Below, piece by piece: positions 17,789 through 22,812 of a stretch of DNA of 23,748 nucleotides (position 1 is the stretch's first letter; every line of letters starts with the position of its first letter). The DNA is taken from positions 1-23,748 of the IMG/VR virus record IMGVR_UViG_3300031933_000101. One strand, 5' to 3'. Under the pieces are notes generated by a model. It did no database searches, was not told the DNA's origin, and saw only the letters and a program-made list of their open reading frames with translations. Made by a program: the position numbers and the translations under genes. Source of the DNA: a virus.

Positions 17789-19339
17789 CTATAGGTTTTC
17801 GAACGGGTCGTATGCTTCCTGCCCCCTGTTTAACTCATCGTAAAAACCGCCCCTTACGTCAGGGTCCGGGAATTCCGCGCCTAGATCCGGGTCAACTATG
17901 CGTGCGATGTTGTCGAGCATGTCATCATGGATGCAGACCGGGAAACATATGTATTCCTCGTCGACGAAGAGCTTTACATAGTCAGCCATCTTCCCATCGT
18001 GCAACATAAACGGCAGGTGGTGCGGCATCCAAAACCGCCCGGTCTCAAATATGGGAATCAGTTTGCGGATACGGTCAAACTTCGACATCGGCCCACCAAG
18101 CGGCGTGATGTCAAAATGGTATGTCTCCTGATGCTGCTTATCCTCAATATGCTCGATGTCCGAGTCCTTGCCGTATTTCTCGTAGCCAACAGCCAGCGGG
18201 CGATACTTTTTGTGAAACTCGAACAGCTTCTTAGTTCGCTCCGTCAAATTAAGGCGGTCGCGTATGCCGTCAATGAGATAATAATTCCTGTCCGGGCCAA
18301 GCCCAATCACCACCATTGAGGTGTAGTCGGAGCCTTTCTTTTTTTCTCCGGCGGGATCGACCAGAATGTAGCGGTTGAATAAGTCGCTCTCAATGGACGG
18401 ATAGAACCGCAACCAATCCAGTTGAAACCCTTGCGCTTCGTCGGCTGTTGGATTTTGCAGCATCTGACACCCGAAAACATACGGCCCCATGTCCCGCCTC
18501 TTGTCACTCAAGGCATCTGCAGACAAAAAAACCGGCTTGCCGTCTGGCTTGCCGGTATCTGTTGCCGGATAGATGCGTGGTGTTACCGCCTCGCGCTCCA
18601 TCATTGTTCTGTATGTGTCGTTGAAGTGGTACCTCGTACCTATGTGCCGCCGCCTGCCTCCGTGCGCCCCAAGGTTTAGCGACACCGCCCACCGCTCTGT
18701 GACCTTAGCGATCATTTCGGGAGTTGTTACAGACTCCAGGGTGACAACATCGTCATAGACTAGTAAATTAAAATGCTTCGACGTCGGCTGCCCGTCCACA
18801 AGCCCCCACGCCTCTACTGTGGCCTCTTTTGGATTGCCTTTACGTTTGACGATAATGCCGCTATCTAGAGACCATTTTGGGGCCTCGCGACGTGGGTTGT
18901 CCCACAACACATCAGGGTAGACCTCCTTGAGCAGGGTGTTATGCTCAAACTCCTGCATGATCTGCGCTAAAAACGCTTTAGCGATAGGACGTGTGCAGGA
19001 AAATATCCCGGCGGTAACCTCCTGGCTCCAGTGAAACGAGTCCGCGCTGTGTGAGTCGAGAACGTCTTGTATCGTCCGCCCGAACGTTATCAGCGTCGAT
19101 TTATAATGCTCTCGCGCCCACAGATCTAAATAGCCGTCCGGTCTCTGCTGCACCTCACTGCACCGGTCAAACAACCAGTCACGATCGATGTCCCGACGAT
19201 GAAGCAACCTTGTCAGCAGGAAAAACAAATCACGCCGCCCGAGCTCATTCATCGTCTTGACGATGCAGCCGTCCTTTTCCGCATCATGAAGGATGTCAGC
19301 ATAAAATTCATTCGCTTGTTTTCTGCTCGTAAATTTCAT
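17789..19339 (-). CDS. terL: Terminase large subunit
   Basis: This is the DNA-packaging motor, an ATPase plus nuclease. In the 516-residue form starting at 19339, the ATPase shows a Walker A-like loop AREHYKST (75-82), a Walker B NLLVYDDVV with the acidic pair at 196-197, and a coupling-motif-like GTRYH (234-238). The RNase H-type nuclease has its metal ligands at D328 (YILVDPAG), probably E387 (VGYEKYGK) and D472/D473 (CIHDDMLDNIA). I chose MKFTSRKQAN because GGAG lies 8 bases upstream. Upstream in-frame starts (19381) would overlap TerS more. The 32-base overlap with terS is normal. It is a complete, apparently intact gene. Confidence 0.94.
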   Translation of the reverse strand: MKFTSRKQANEFYADILHDAEKDGCIVKTMNELGRRDLFFLLTRLLHRRDIDRDWLFDRCSEVQQRPDGYLDLWAREHYKSTLITFGRTIQDVLDSHSADSFHWSQEVTAGIFSCTRPIAKAFLAQIMQEFEHNTLLKEVYPDVLWDNPRREAPKWSLDSGIIVKRKGNPKEATVEAWGLVDGQPTSKHFNLLVYDDVVTLESVTTPEMIAKVTERWAVSLNLGAHGGRRRHIGTRYHFNDTYRTMMEREAVTPRIYPATDTGKPDGKPVFLSADALSDKRRDMGPYVFGCQMLQNPTADEAQGFQLDWLRFYPSIESDLFNRYILVDPAGEKKKGSDYTSMVVIGLGPDRNYYLIDGIRDRLNLTERTKKLFEFHKKYRPLAVGYEKYGKDSDIEHIEDKQHQETYHFDITPLGGPMSKFDRIRKLIPIFETGRFWMPHHLPFMLHDGKMADYVKLFVDEEYICFPVCIHDDMLDNIARIVDPDLGAEFPDPDVRGGFYDELNRGQEAYDPFENL

Positions 19340-19733
19340 GCATTTTCTCCGCCACAGCGGGGGATACCGAGTGATTAACATCTACAGCCCCGGCCACCTC
19401 GTGTTTCTCGGTATACAGCCCCGATGCTTTACCTCTGTTGACCTCTGCCGCGATGGCCGCTTGCCATTTCTGATCAGATTCGGCCAGGTCACGCAGGCGC
19501 TTTAGATCGTTTAGGTGCTGCTCAAGGGTGACTTGCGCCTTCTCGGCAGCGGGGGCCTGCAACTCCGCTATCCGTGCCGCGACCTTGCCGTTGTCCAGGA
19601 GCTCTTTAGCCCTGCGCCAGATCGTCGCCTCTTTCATTTTCCCGGCACTGTACGCCCGCCGATAGGCTTCGGACGCATTGCCCGTCTCGATGTAACCGAG
19701 GCAAAATTTTTCCTGTTTCGGCGTCAGTGCCAT
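19308..19733 (-). CDS. terS: Terminase small subunit (Terminase_2 type)
   Basis: The 141-residue product recognises the phage DNA to start packaging. The N-terminal MALTPKQEKFCLGYIETGNA, followed by SEAYRRAYSAGKM and RRAKELLDNGKVAARIAELQ, is the standard Terminase_2 helix-turn-helix region ('LT.KQ..F...Y...GNA.EAYR.AY'). A helical oligomerisation segment follows (about residues 70-105). Two consecutive ATGs exist, at 19736 and 19733. AGCAGG is better spaced for the second (6 bases). It overlaps the stop of the small gene upstream, and its end runs 32 bases into terL. Confidence 0.9.
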   Translation of the reverse strand: MALTPKQEKFCLGYIETGNASEAYRRAYSAGKMKEATIWRRAKELLDNGKVAARIAELQAPAAEKAQVTLEQHLNDLKRLRDLAESDQKWQAAIAAEVNRGKASGLYTEKHEVAGAVDVNHSVSPAVAEKMHEIYEQKTSE

Positions 19734-19876
19734 CATTTACCTGCTAACTTCCTCGCCTTCGGATTCAGACAATTGTTACCGCACATGCACCGCCGCCCCT
19801 TCTCCATAAACCGTCCCGCTGTGCAGTAGGCGCGGCAGTAAGCGGGATCAATGTCGGATTGCTTCAAATTCTTCAT
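19733..19876 (-). CDS. Small Cys-rich protein ahead of the terminase genes
   Basis: A 47-codon frame runs from ATG at 19876 to a TGA that overlaps the terS start. The product has two CxxxC-type pairs (AYCRAYC at about 14-18 and RRCMCGNNC at about 30-36) and a basic C-terminus (NPKARKLAGK), so it could bind a zinc ion. It has no clear Shine-Dalgarno sequence; a shorter form could begin at the internal MEKGRRC. Coupling to terS and the Cys spacing support a real gene. Comparable short zinc proteins occur beside terminase genes in other phages. Function unknown. Confidence 0.55.
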   Translation of the reverse strand: MKNLKQSDIDPAYCRAYCTAGRFMEKGRRCMCGNNCLNPKARKLAGK

Positions 19877-19926
19877 GATGTGGATAGTGTCCCCGTAATT
19901 TTTTTACATAATGTGTATTTTTCTTG

Positions 19927-19955
19927 TTGACACATGCCGCACCGCTTGGTATTGT
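19927..19955 (+). promoter_or_regulatory. Promoter of cassette 1 (first copy of the repeated leader)
   Basis: TTGACA (19927-19932), 17 bases, TATTGT (19950-19955), then TTTAACCACA and an ACAACTAACCAA leader. The same skeleton recurs at 20403 and 20891, but this copy lacks the palindrome between the boxes and has nine G's (19985-19993) where the others have AGGAGG. An A/T-rich tract lies upstream. The region 19877-19997 also faces the minus-strand late operon, for which I see no convincing promoter here. Confidence 0.75.
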
Positions 19956-19997
19956 TTAACCACAACGACGGAACAACTAACCAAGGGGGGGGGCAAC

Positions 19998-20156
19998 ATG
20001 ACCGCAACTTTCGAAGCAAACGGGAAAGCATGGAAGACTGACGAAGACACCCTCAACATTATGCGCGAATATAGAAACAGTGGTAACAGCTATATGGTAG
20101 CCGCTGTCTTCGAAATAGGCGTTGCTTGCGGCAGGATCGTCCAGGTGGCACAATGA
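19998..20156 (+). CDS. 52-aa hypothetical protein, first gene of cassette 1
   Basis: Start MTATFEANGKAW is chosen because it follows the G-rich ribosome site and the promoter copy 1 leader. The open frame upstream reaches through the promoter and is not used. The product is soluble with a helix around TLNIMREYRNSGNSYMVAAV and a possible second amphipathic helix after it. I do not recognise a family. Its stop overlaps the start of the HTH gene (ATGA), so the two are co-translated. It may act with the HTH protein, for example as a modulator, but this is only context. Confidence 0.75.
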   Translation: MTATFEANGKAWKTDEDTLNIMREYRNSGNSYMVAAVFEIGVACGRIVQVAQ

Positions 20157-20353
20157 CCCCAACAGCCCTCAAAGACTCCCTCAAGGCTCTCGGCTGGTCG
20201 CAATCGCGGCTGGCCGTGGCCCTAGGGGTAACGAAAACCACAGTTAGCAGGTGGGCGACAGGCCAAATACCCATTCCTCAGTATGCCGTTGCTTACCTTG
20301 CCCTAGCCATGAAAGTTAAAGAATTTTCCGGCGATTGCTTGCAGCCCCATTAA
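20153..20353 (+). CDS. Small XRE/Cro-like helix-turn-helix regulator
   Basis: The 66-residue product is one helix-turn-helix domain. After MTPTALKDSLKALGW come helix 2 SQSRLAVALG (16-25), the turn V-T, and recognition helix TKTTVSRWATG (27-37), then IPIPQYAVAYLALAMKVKEF. It is Cro-sized, lacks a separate dimerisation domain, and begins at an ATGA overlap with the 52-aa gene. It resembles the C-terminal domain of the 131-aa gene at 21295. It is a candidate to bind the 16-bp palindrome in promoter copies 2 and 3, or a site elsewhere. Its target is not known. Confidence 0.88.
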   Translation: MTPTALKDSLKALGWSQSRLAVALGVTKTTVSRWATGQIPIPQYAVAYLALAMKVKEFSGDCLQPH

Positions 20354-20367
20354 TTCGGGGCTTTTTT
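20343..20367 (+). terminator. Terminator of cassette 1
   Basis: AGCCCC (20343-20348) pairs with GGGGCT (20357-20362) and a run of T's follows. The TAA stop of the HTH gene lies in the loop. It is almost identical to the terminator at 21680. Confidence 0.85.
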
Positions 20368-20402
20368 ATTTTTATTTTTCTGCAATTTTTTATCTTTTCC
20401 TG

Positions 20403-20431
20403 TTGACACACCGAACGGTGTGCGGTATAGT
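20403..20431 (+). promoter_or_regulatory. Promoter of cassette 2 with palindromic operator
   Basis: TTGACA (20403-20408), 17 bases, TATAGT (20426-20431). The 16-bp palindrome CACACCGAACGGTGTG (20407-20422, two 7-base arms around AA) fills the spacer and overlaps the -35 box, so a bound protein would block RNA polymerase. The following leader (TTTAATCACAGTGAGGGACA to AACAGGAGG) is conserved with copy 3. Confidence 0.9.
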
Positions 20432-20472
20432 TTAATCACAGTGAGGGACAAACTAACTAACAGGAGGACATT

Positions 20473-20781
20473 ATGATCATCAGCAGCCAGCGTTACATCA
20501 ATGAAGAAATCGTAGCCGAAAAGATCGCCGCCGAGGATTTCGAAGTCATGCTTAGCCCCGAGTTCGAGATTGATGGCGCAACCTACCAGATTGTTCTTGA
20601 CGGCCACCACTCCCTGCAAGCTGCCAAGCAAGCCGGCGTTGCCCCCTCCTTCTGGGTTGCTGACTGCTCCGACCATGACGCCATCGGTCTCCTCGAAGCT
20701 GGCGCCATTGATGATTTTATGATCGCCGTCCACATGGGTAACGACTACTACAACACCGAAACCGGAAAGGATGTCTGGTAA
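20473..20781 (+). CDS. Protein with ParB-like DGHHS motif, first gene of cassette 2
   Basis: The 102-residue product begins with MIISSQRYINEEIVAEKIA and has a motif IVLDGHHSLQAAKQAGVAPS at about residues 40-59. This resembles the ParB/sulfiredoxin-like nucleotide-binding core (usually DGHHR or DG.HR followed by a helix), here with Ser in place of Arg. The rest is acidic, with an end rich in Asp and Tyr (HMGNDYYNTETGKDVW). It is far shorter than a ParB and lacks its DNA-binding helix-turn-helix, so partition is unlikely. A small nucleotide-binding or modifying role is possible. AGGAGG lies 5 bases before the ATG. It is directly controlled by promoter copy 2. Confidence 0.88.
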   Translation: MIISSQRYINEEIVAEKIAAEDFEVMLSPEFEIDGATYQIVLDGHHSLQAAKQAGVAPSFWVADCSDHDAIGLLEAGAIDDFMIAVHMGNDYYNTETGKDVW

Positions 20782-20894
20782 TGAAACTGACCACTGAGCA
20801 CAGCGCATCGAGCTATGGGATGCCCGTCTTTGTAGACGACGACAATCAACTGGTTATTCAAAATATTTTTCACTTTTTTTATTTTCCCTGTTGA
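20781..20894 (+). CDS. 37-aa ORF coupled to the DGHHS gene
   Basis: The ATG shares one base with the TAA of the preceding gene (TAATG), and the frame stays open for 37 codons, ending inside the -35 box of promoter copy 3. The first part, MKLTTEHSASSYGMPVFVDD, looks like a soluble protein; the last ten residues (IFHFFYFPC) are simply the translation of the T-rich promoter upstream tract. It has no ribosome site of its own beyond coupling. It could be an eroded or truncated gene cut short by the arrival of promoter copy 3. Confidence 0.45.
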   Translation: MKLTTEHSASSYGMPVFVDDDNQLVIQNIFHFFYFPC

Positions 20895-20919
20895 CACACC
20901 GAACGGTGTGCGGTATAGT
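20891..20919 (+). promoter_or_regulatory. Promoter of cassette 3 with palindromic operator
   Basis: TTGACA (20891-20896), 17 bases, TATAGT (20914-20919), with the same CACACCGAACGGTGTG palindrome at 20895-20910. Promoter, operator and leader differ from copy 2 by only five bases from CCTGTTGACA to the start codon, which fits recent duplication or strong selection. Confidence 0.9.
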
Positions 20920-20960
20920 TTAACCACAGTGAGGGACAAACCAACCAACAGGAGGATGTT

Positions 20961-21251
20961 ATGATCGAGCTGACCATCAAACGCCCCAACGGAGAAATCG
21001 AAAAAGTGGCTACCGAATTTGCCGGTATGACAAAGGTTTTGTTTGGTAAAATCCAAGAAGCAACCCGCAACGCAGGCCGTGGCGAAGTCCTTGTCTGGGA
21101 ACTCGTTGACACCCGCACTGACGACGAAAAGGCCGCACTTGCCAAACAAGACCGAATCGAAAGCATTAAACAACAAATCCGTAAAGCCCATGACCGCAAT
21201 GATGCGATCGCCGTTTCGAAACTGGAAAAAGAACTGGCGGCTATCAAATAA
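20961..21251 (+). CDS. 96-aa hypothetical protein, first gene of cassette 3
   Basis: The product has a beta-type N-terminus (MIELTIKRPNGEIEKVATEF, then GRGEVLVWELVDTR) and a long charged helical C-terminus (EKAALAKQDRIESIKQQIRK to KLEKELAAIK), which may form a coiled coil. There is no Cys or membrane segment. CAGGAGG precedes the ATG, and the first six bases of the gene (ATGATC) match those of cassette 2. I do not recognise a family. It shares an operator with the DGHHS gene, so the two are likely expressed together. Confidence 0.82.
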   Translation: MIELTIKRPNGEIEKVATEFAGMTKVLFGKIQEATRNAGRGEVLVWELVDTRTDDEKAALAKQDRIESIKQQIRKAHDRNDAIAVSKLEKELAAIK

Positions 21252-21294
21252 CCACCACACAAATAGCCCCGTTTCGTCGGGGAGGGAGGAAGTT

Positions 21295-21690
21295 ATGAAA
21301 TTTGTGAACCCTTTTCACAACACCGAAATCGACGTCGAGCCAATATCTGTCGGGGTTACAATCTACGATGAGCCGTGCGCCGAATTTACGGAATCTCAAA
21401 TTGAAAGCATCAGCATGGAACTCTGCGGTATCAAACAATGTACTTGCTGCAAATTTGAAAACCACTGCTACGATGAAGACGGCAAAAGTTATTTGATTAT
21501 GGTTAAAACTCAGGCCATGACAAAGGATGAACTCAAAGCCGCACAACTCACCCTTGGCCTCACCAACCAGCAATTAGCCGACGACCTTAAAGTTTCCCTC
21601 CGTGCCGTCGAAATGTGGCGGCAGGGGGCTAGGCCAATTCCTGGCCCGGTAGAAGTTGCGATTAATCTAATGCTTAATCAGCCCCGCTAG
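21295..21690 (+). CDS. Cys-cluster / helix-turn-helix regulator
   Basis: The 131-residue product has two parts. Residues 1-73 carry a Cys cluster, C44, C49, C51, C52 and C58 in ELCGIKQCTCCKFENHC, which could hold a zinc ion or an iron-sulfur cluster. Residues 75-131 are an HTH domain: MTKDELKAAQLTLGL, helix 2 TNQQLADDLK, recognition helix SLRAVEMWRQG, then ARPIPGPVEVAINL. The HTH resembles the 66-aa protein at 20153, including the 'W..G..PIP' end. The start at 21295 follows GGGAGGGAGG; the longer open frame upstream overlaps the 96-aa gene and is not used. The domain order (sensor-like N-terminus plus HTH) suggests a ligand- or redox-responsive regulator; this is inference. Confidence 0.85.
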   Translation: MKFVNPFHNTEIDVEPISVGVTIYDEPCAEFTESQIESISMELCGIKQCTCCKFENHCYDEDGKSYLIMVKTQAMTKDELKAAQLTLGLTNQQLADDLKVSLRAVEMWRQGARPIPGPVEVAINLMLNQPR

Positions 21691-21703
21691 TTCGGGGCTT
21701 TTT
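21680..21703 (+). terminator. Terminator of cassette 3
   Basis: AGCCCCG (21680-21686) pairs with CGGGGCT (21693-21699) and T's follow. The TAG stop of the HTH gene is in the loop. The last codons of the convergent minus-strand gene overlap it. Confidence 0.85.
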
Positions 21704-21809
21704 CATGCCGCGTCATCTCCACGCCGCCGCCCTTAACCAGTTGCGCACAGCCTTGGCATCGGTGGAAGTCAAGTGGATTGTCGCTCCATCGGCAGGTTTT
21801 ATCTGTCAT
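21687..21809 (-). CDS. 40-aa Cys/His protein, last gene of the small-gene operon
   Basis: ATG at 21809 overlaps the stop of the membrane peptide gene (ATGA). The product, starting MTDKTCRWSDNPLDFHRCQG, has Cys at 6, 18 and 21 and a His at 16, so it could form a tiny metal site. The frame remains open upstream to 21950 but that extension lies over two better genes. Coupling and Cys/His spacing support it. The 3' end runs into the convergent terminator of cassette 3. No known family. Confidence 0.55.
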   Translation of the reverse strand: MTDKTCRWSDNPLDFHRCQGCAQLVKGGGVEMTRHEKAPN

Positions 21810-21919
21810 CCCCACACCACACACGCAAACACGATGCCTGTTGTCAGGCCGAACCCTGCGGAAGCGGAAATGGCAGCTATGTGAGCAAGGCAGTTGATGT
21901 TTTCGATAACTCGTTTCAT
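21806..21919 (-). CDS. 37-aa single-pass membrane peptide
   Basis: ATG at 21919 overlaps the stop of the DUF3310 gene (ATGA), and its TGA overlaps the next start (ATGA). The product MKRVIENINCLAHIAAISAS continues with GFGLTTGIVFACVVWG. It has a short basic N-terminus and about 27 mostly hydrophobic residues (from 10 to the end), so it should be an inner-membrane peptide. Overlapping coupling on both sides argues that it is translated. Function is unknown; small phage membrane peptides can regulate lysis or inhibit host proteins. Confidence 0.6.
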   Translation of the reverse strand: MKRVIENINCLAHIAAISASAGFGLTTGIVFACVVWG

Positions 21920-22263
21920 TTGGCCTGCATCCTCTCGATTTCAAAATCAATGTATCGCCGCGCCTTTTTCAGATCCTCGATGGCGGCACCTTTTTTCCCA
22001 GCCCTCAGCACATACTTGACCACGTTGCCCAAACAGAAATTAAGCTCTCGCGTCACCTGGATAACCTCGATAGGCTCCCCGCATTTGCACCTGACCCCGG
22101 TGTCCGTGTAATGCGGTGGATGGTTAACCATGTCGGCCAACTCGCCTTGCTTGTCGTGCGCCACTGTTGGCTGTCTTGATACGCAACCCTCATTACTGCA
22201 CTGCAAAAAATTCCCGCTCCTCTCCAGTTCACTGCCGCAATAGCCACAACAAACAGCATCCAT
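21916..22263 (-). CDS. DUF3310 protein with N-terminal zinc ribbon
   Basis: The 115-residue product has two parts. Residues 5-27 form a zinc-ribbon pattern (CCGYCG to QCSNEGC). Residues 46-115 match DUF3310, a family found in T7 gp1.7-like and many other phage proteins tied to nucleotide metabolism: VNHPPHYT, EPIEVIQVTRELNFCLGNVV, KYVLRAGKKG and DLKKARRYIDFEIER. An extra CKC pair lies inside the DUF3310 part (59-61). Start 22263 is chosen because GGGGAGG lies 7-8 bases upstream and the ATG overlaps the previous stop (TGATG); the open frame extends further up but lies over another gene. Activity (nucleotide kinase in T7) is inferred from the family and not certain here. Confidence 0.85.
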   Translation of the reverse strand: MDAVCCGYCGSELERSGNFLQCSNEGCVSRQPTVAHDKQGELADMVNHPPHYTDTGVRCKCGEPIEVIQVTRELNFCLGNVVKYVLRAGKKGAAIEDLKKARRYIDFEIERMQAK

Positions 22264-22421
22264 CACTCCACCTCCCCGTAAATATCCCCGCCTCTGCACT
22301 CGCTCTGCGGCAACTCGCCACTCGCGATGAGGCACGCCTGCGGACATTTATGCCGGTCTTGGCATCCCCGGCAGCATGCGCCGTCTTTTCCCCTTATTTC
22401 GCAGCGGCAGCGTGTTTTCAT
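22263..22421 (-). CDS. 52-aa Cys-rich protein
   Basis: A 52-codon gene between two others: ATG at 22421 overlaps the previous stop (ATGA), and its TGA overlaps the DUF3310 start. GAGG stands 5 bases before the ATG. The product, starting MKTRCRCEIRGKDGACCRGC and continuing QDRHKCPQAC, has eight Cys in 52 residues (C5, C7, C16, C17, C20, C26, C30, C42) and probably binds one or two zinc ions. Such short multi-Cys proteins are usual in phage early regions. No known function. Confidence 0.7.
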   Translation of the reverse strand: MKTRCRCEIRGKDGACCRGCQDRHKCPQACLIASGELPQSECRGGDIYGEVE

Positions 22422-22612
22422 TTAATCCTCAAAATGTGACAGGCCTTGTTCGTGCATCTTCTGCGCTCTCCCTCCACCGTGGCGTTGTCCGTCCCGCACT
22501 CGCATACCCACTGGATAATTAGCGGGTAGCCGATAGGCACTTCACCGCCGCACTGTGCTGCCAGGTCGATGTAGTATTGCCGCCATTGTTCTTCGGTGGG
22601 CCATACTTCCAT
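22418..22612 (-). CDS. 64-aa zinc-ribbon protein
   Basis: The product starts with a helix (MEVWPTEEQWRQYYIDLAAQ) and has two Cys pairs, C37/C39 (VCECG) and C53/C58 (RCTNKACH), a zinc-ribbon spacing. TATGGAG lies 5 bases before the ATG. Its ATG comes just 10 bases after the T-tract of a strong hairpin terminator, with a promoter-like box further up. It heads the coupled five-gene unit reaching down to 21687. Function unknown; zinc ribbons of this type often bind DNA or RNA polymerase parts. Confidence 0.8.
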   Translation of the reverse strand: MEVWPTEEQWRQYYIDLAAQCGGEVPIGYPLIIQWVCECGTDNATVEGERRRCTNKACHILRIK

Positions 22613-22621
22613 ATCTGCTCC

Positions 22622-22656
22622 ATAAAAATACCCCGGCAGTGTTTAGCTGCCGGGGT
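22622..22656 (-). terminator. Intrinsic terminator/attenuator ahead of the zinc-ribbon operon
   Basis: ACCCCGGCAG and CTGCCGGGGT make a perfect 10-bp stem with a 7-base loop (22630-22656). On the minus strand it is followed by ATTTTTAT. It lies about 115 bases downstream of a TATACTCAAAAG box and directly before the ribosome site of the 64-aa gene. Confidence 0.85.
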
Positions 22657-22674
22657 GGAGGAGAGGAGGTGTCT

Positions 22675-22773
22675 ATGCTAACGCACCACAGACAGACGCC
22701 ACACGGCCAACATGGTATGTCGCCGTTATATGCCCGTAGGCAGGATGTAACGGAAAACGGAGAGGACTTTTGA
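22675..22773 (+). CDS. Possible 32-aa plus-strand ORF with strong ribosome site
   Basis: GGAGGAGAGGAGGTGTCT immediately precedes an ATG, an excellent ribosome site. The frame MLTHHRQTPHGQHGMSPLYA runs 32 codons, rich in His and Arg. No promoter is clear on this strand and it opposes its neighbours. The purine-rich stretch may instead serve another purpose, or be chance. Low confidence. Confidence 0.25.
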   Translation: MLTHHRQTPHGQHGMSPLYARRQDVTENGEDF

Positions 22774-22804
22774 GTATACCTGGCGATCCGGAACCTCTTC
22801 TCAA
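22773..22804 (-). promoter_or_regulatory. Possible promoter with TATACTCAAAAG box
   Basis: TATACT (22778 down to 22773) followed by CAAAAG repeats the 12 bases of the promoter at 23141. The best -35 candidate, TTGAGA (22799-22804), is 20 bases away, longer than ideal, so the call depends on the shared box. It would read into the leader with the hairpin at 22622-22656. Confidence 0.4.
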
Positions 22805-22812
22805 ATTTTCCG

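Noticed and set aside
17018-17794. 258-codon plus-strand frame
   Set aside because: It covers the portal and the 150-aa gene in antisense and reads as a Ser/Arg/Cys-rich shadow.
20350-21262. Minus-strand frames of 152, 170 and 127 codons that share a repeated segment
   Set aside because: The repeat is only the antisense translation of the two promoter copies. The plus-strand genes have promoters, ribosome sites and terminators.
21043-21294. Upstream extension of the Cys-cluster/HTH gene to 215 codons
   Set aside because: It overlaps the 96-aa gene in another frame, whereas GGGAGGGAGG precedes the ATG at 21295.
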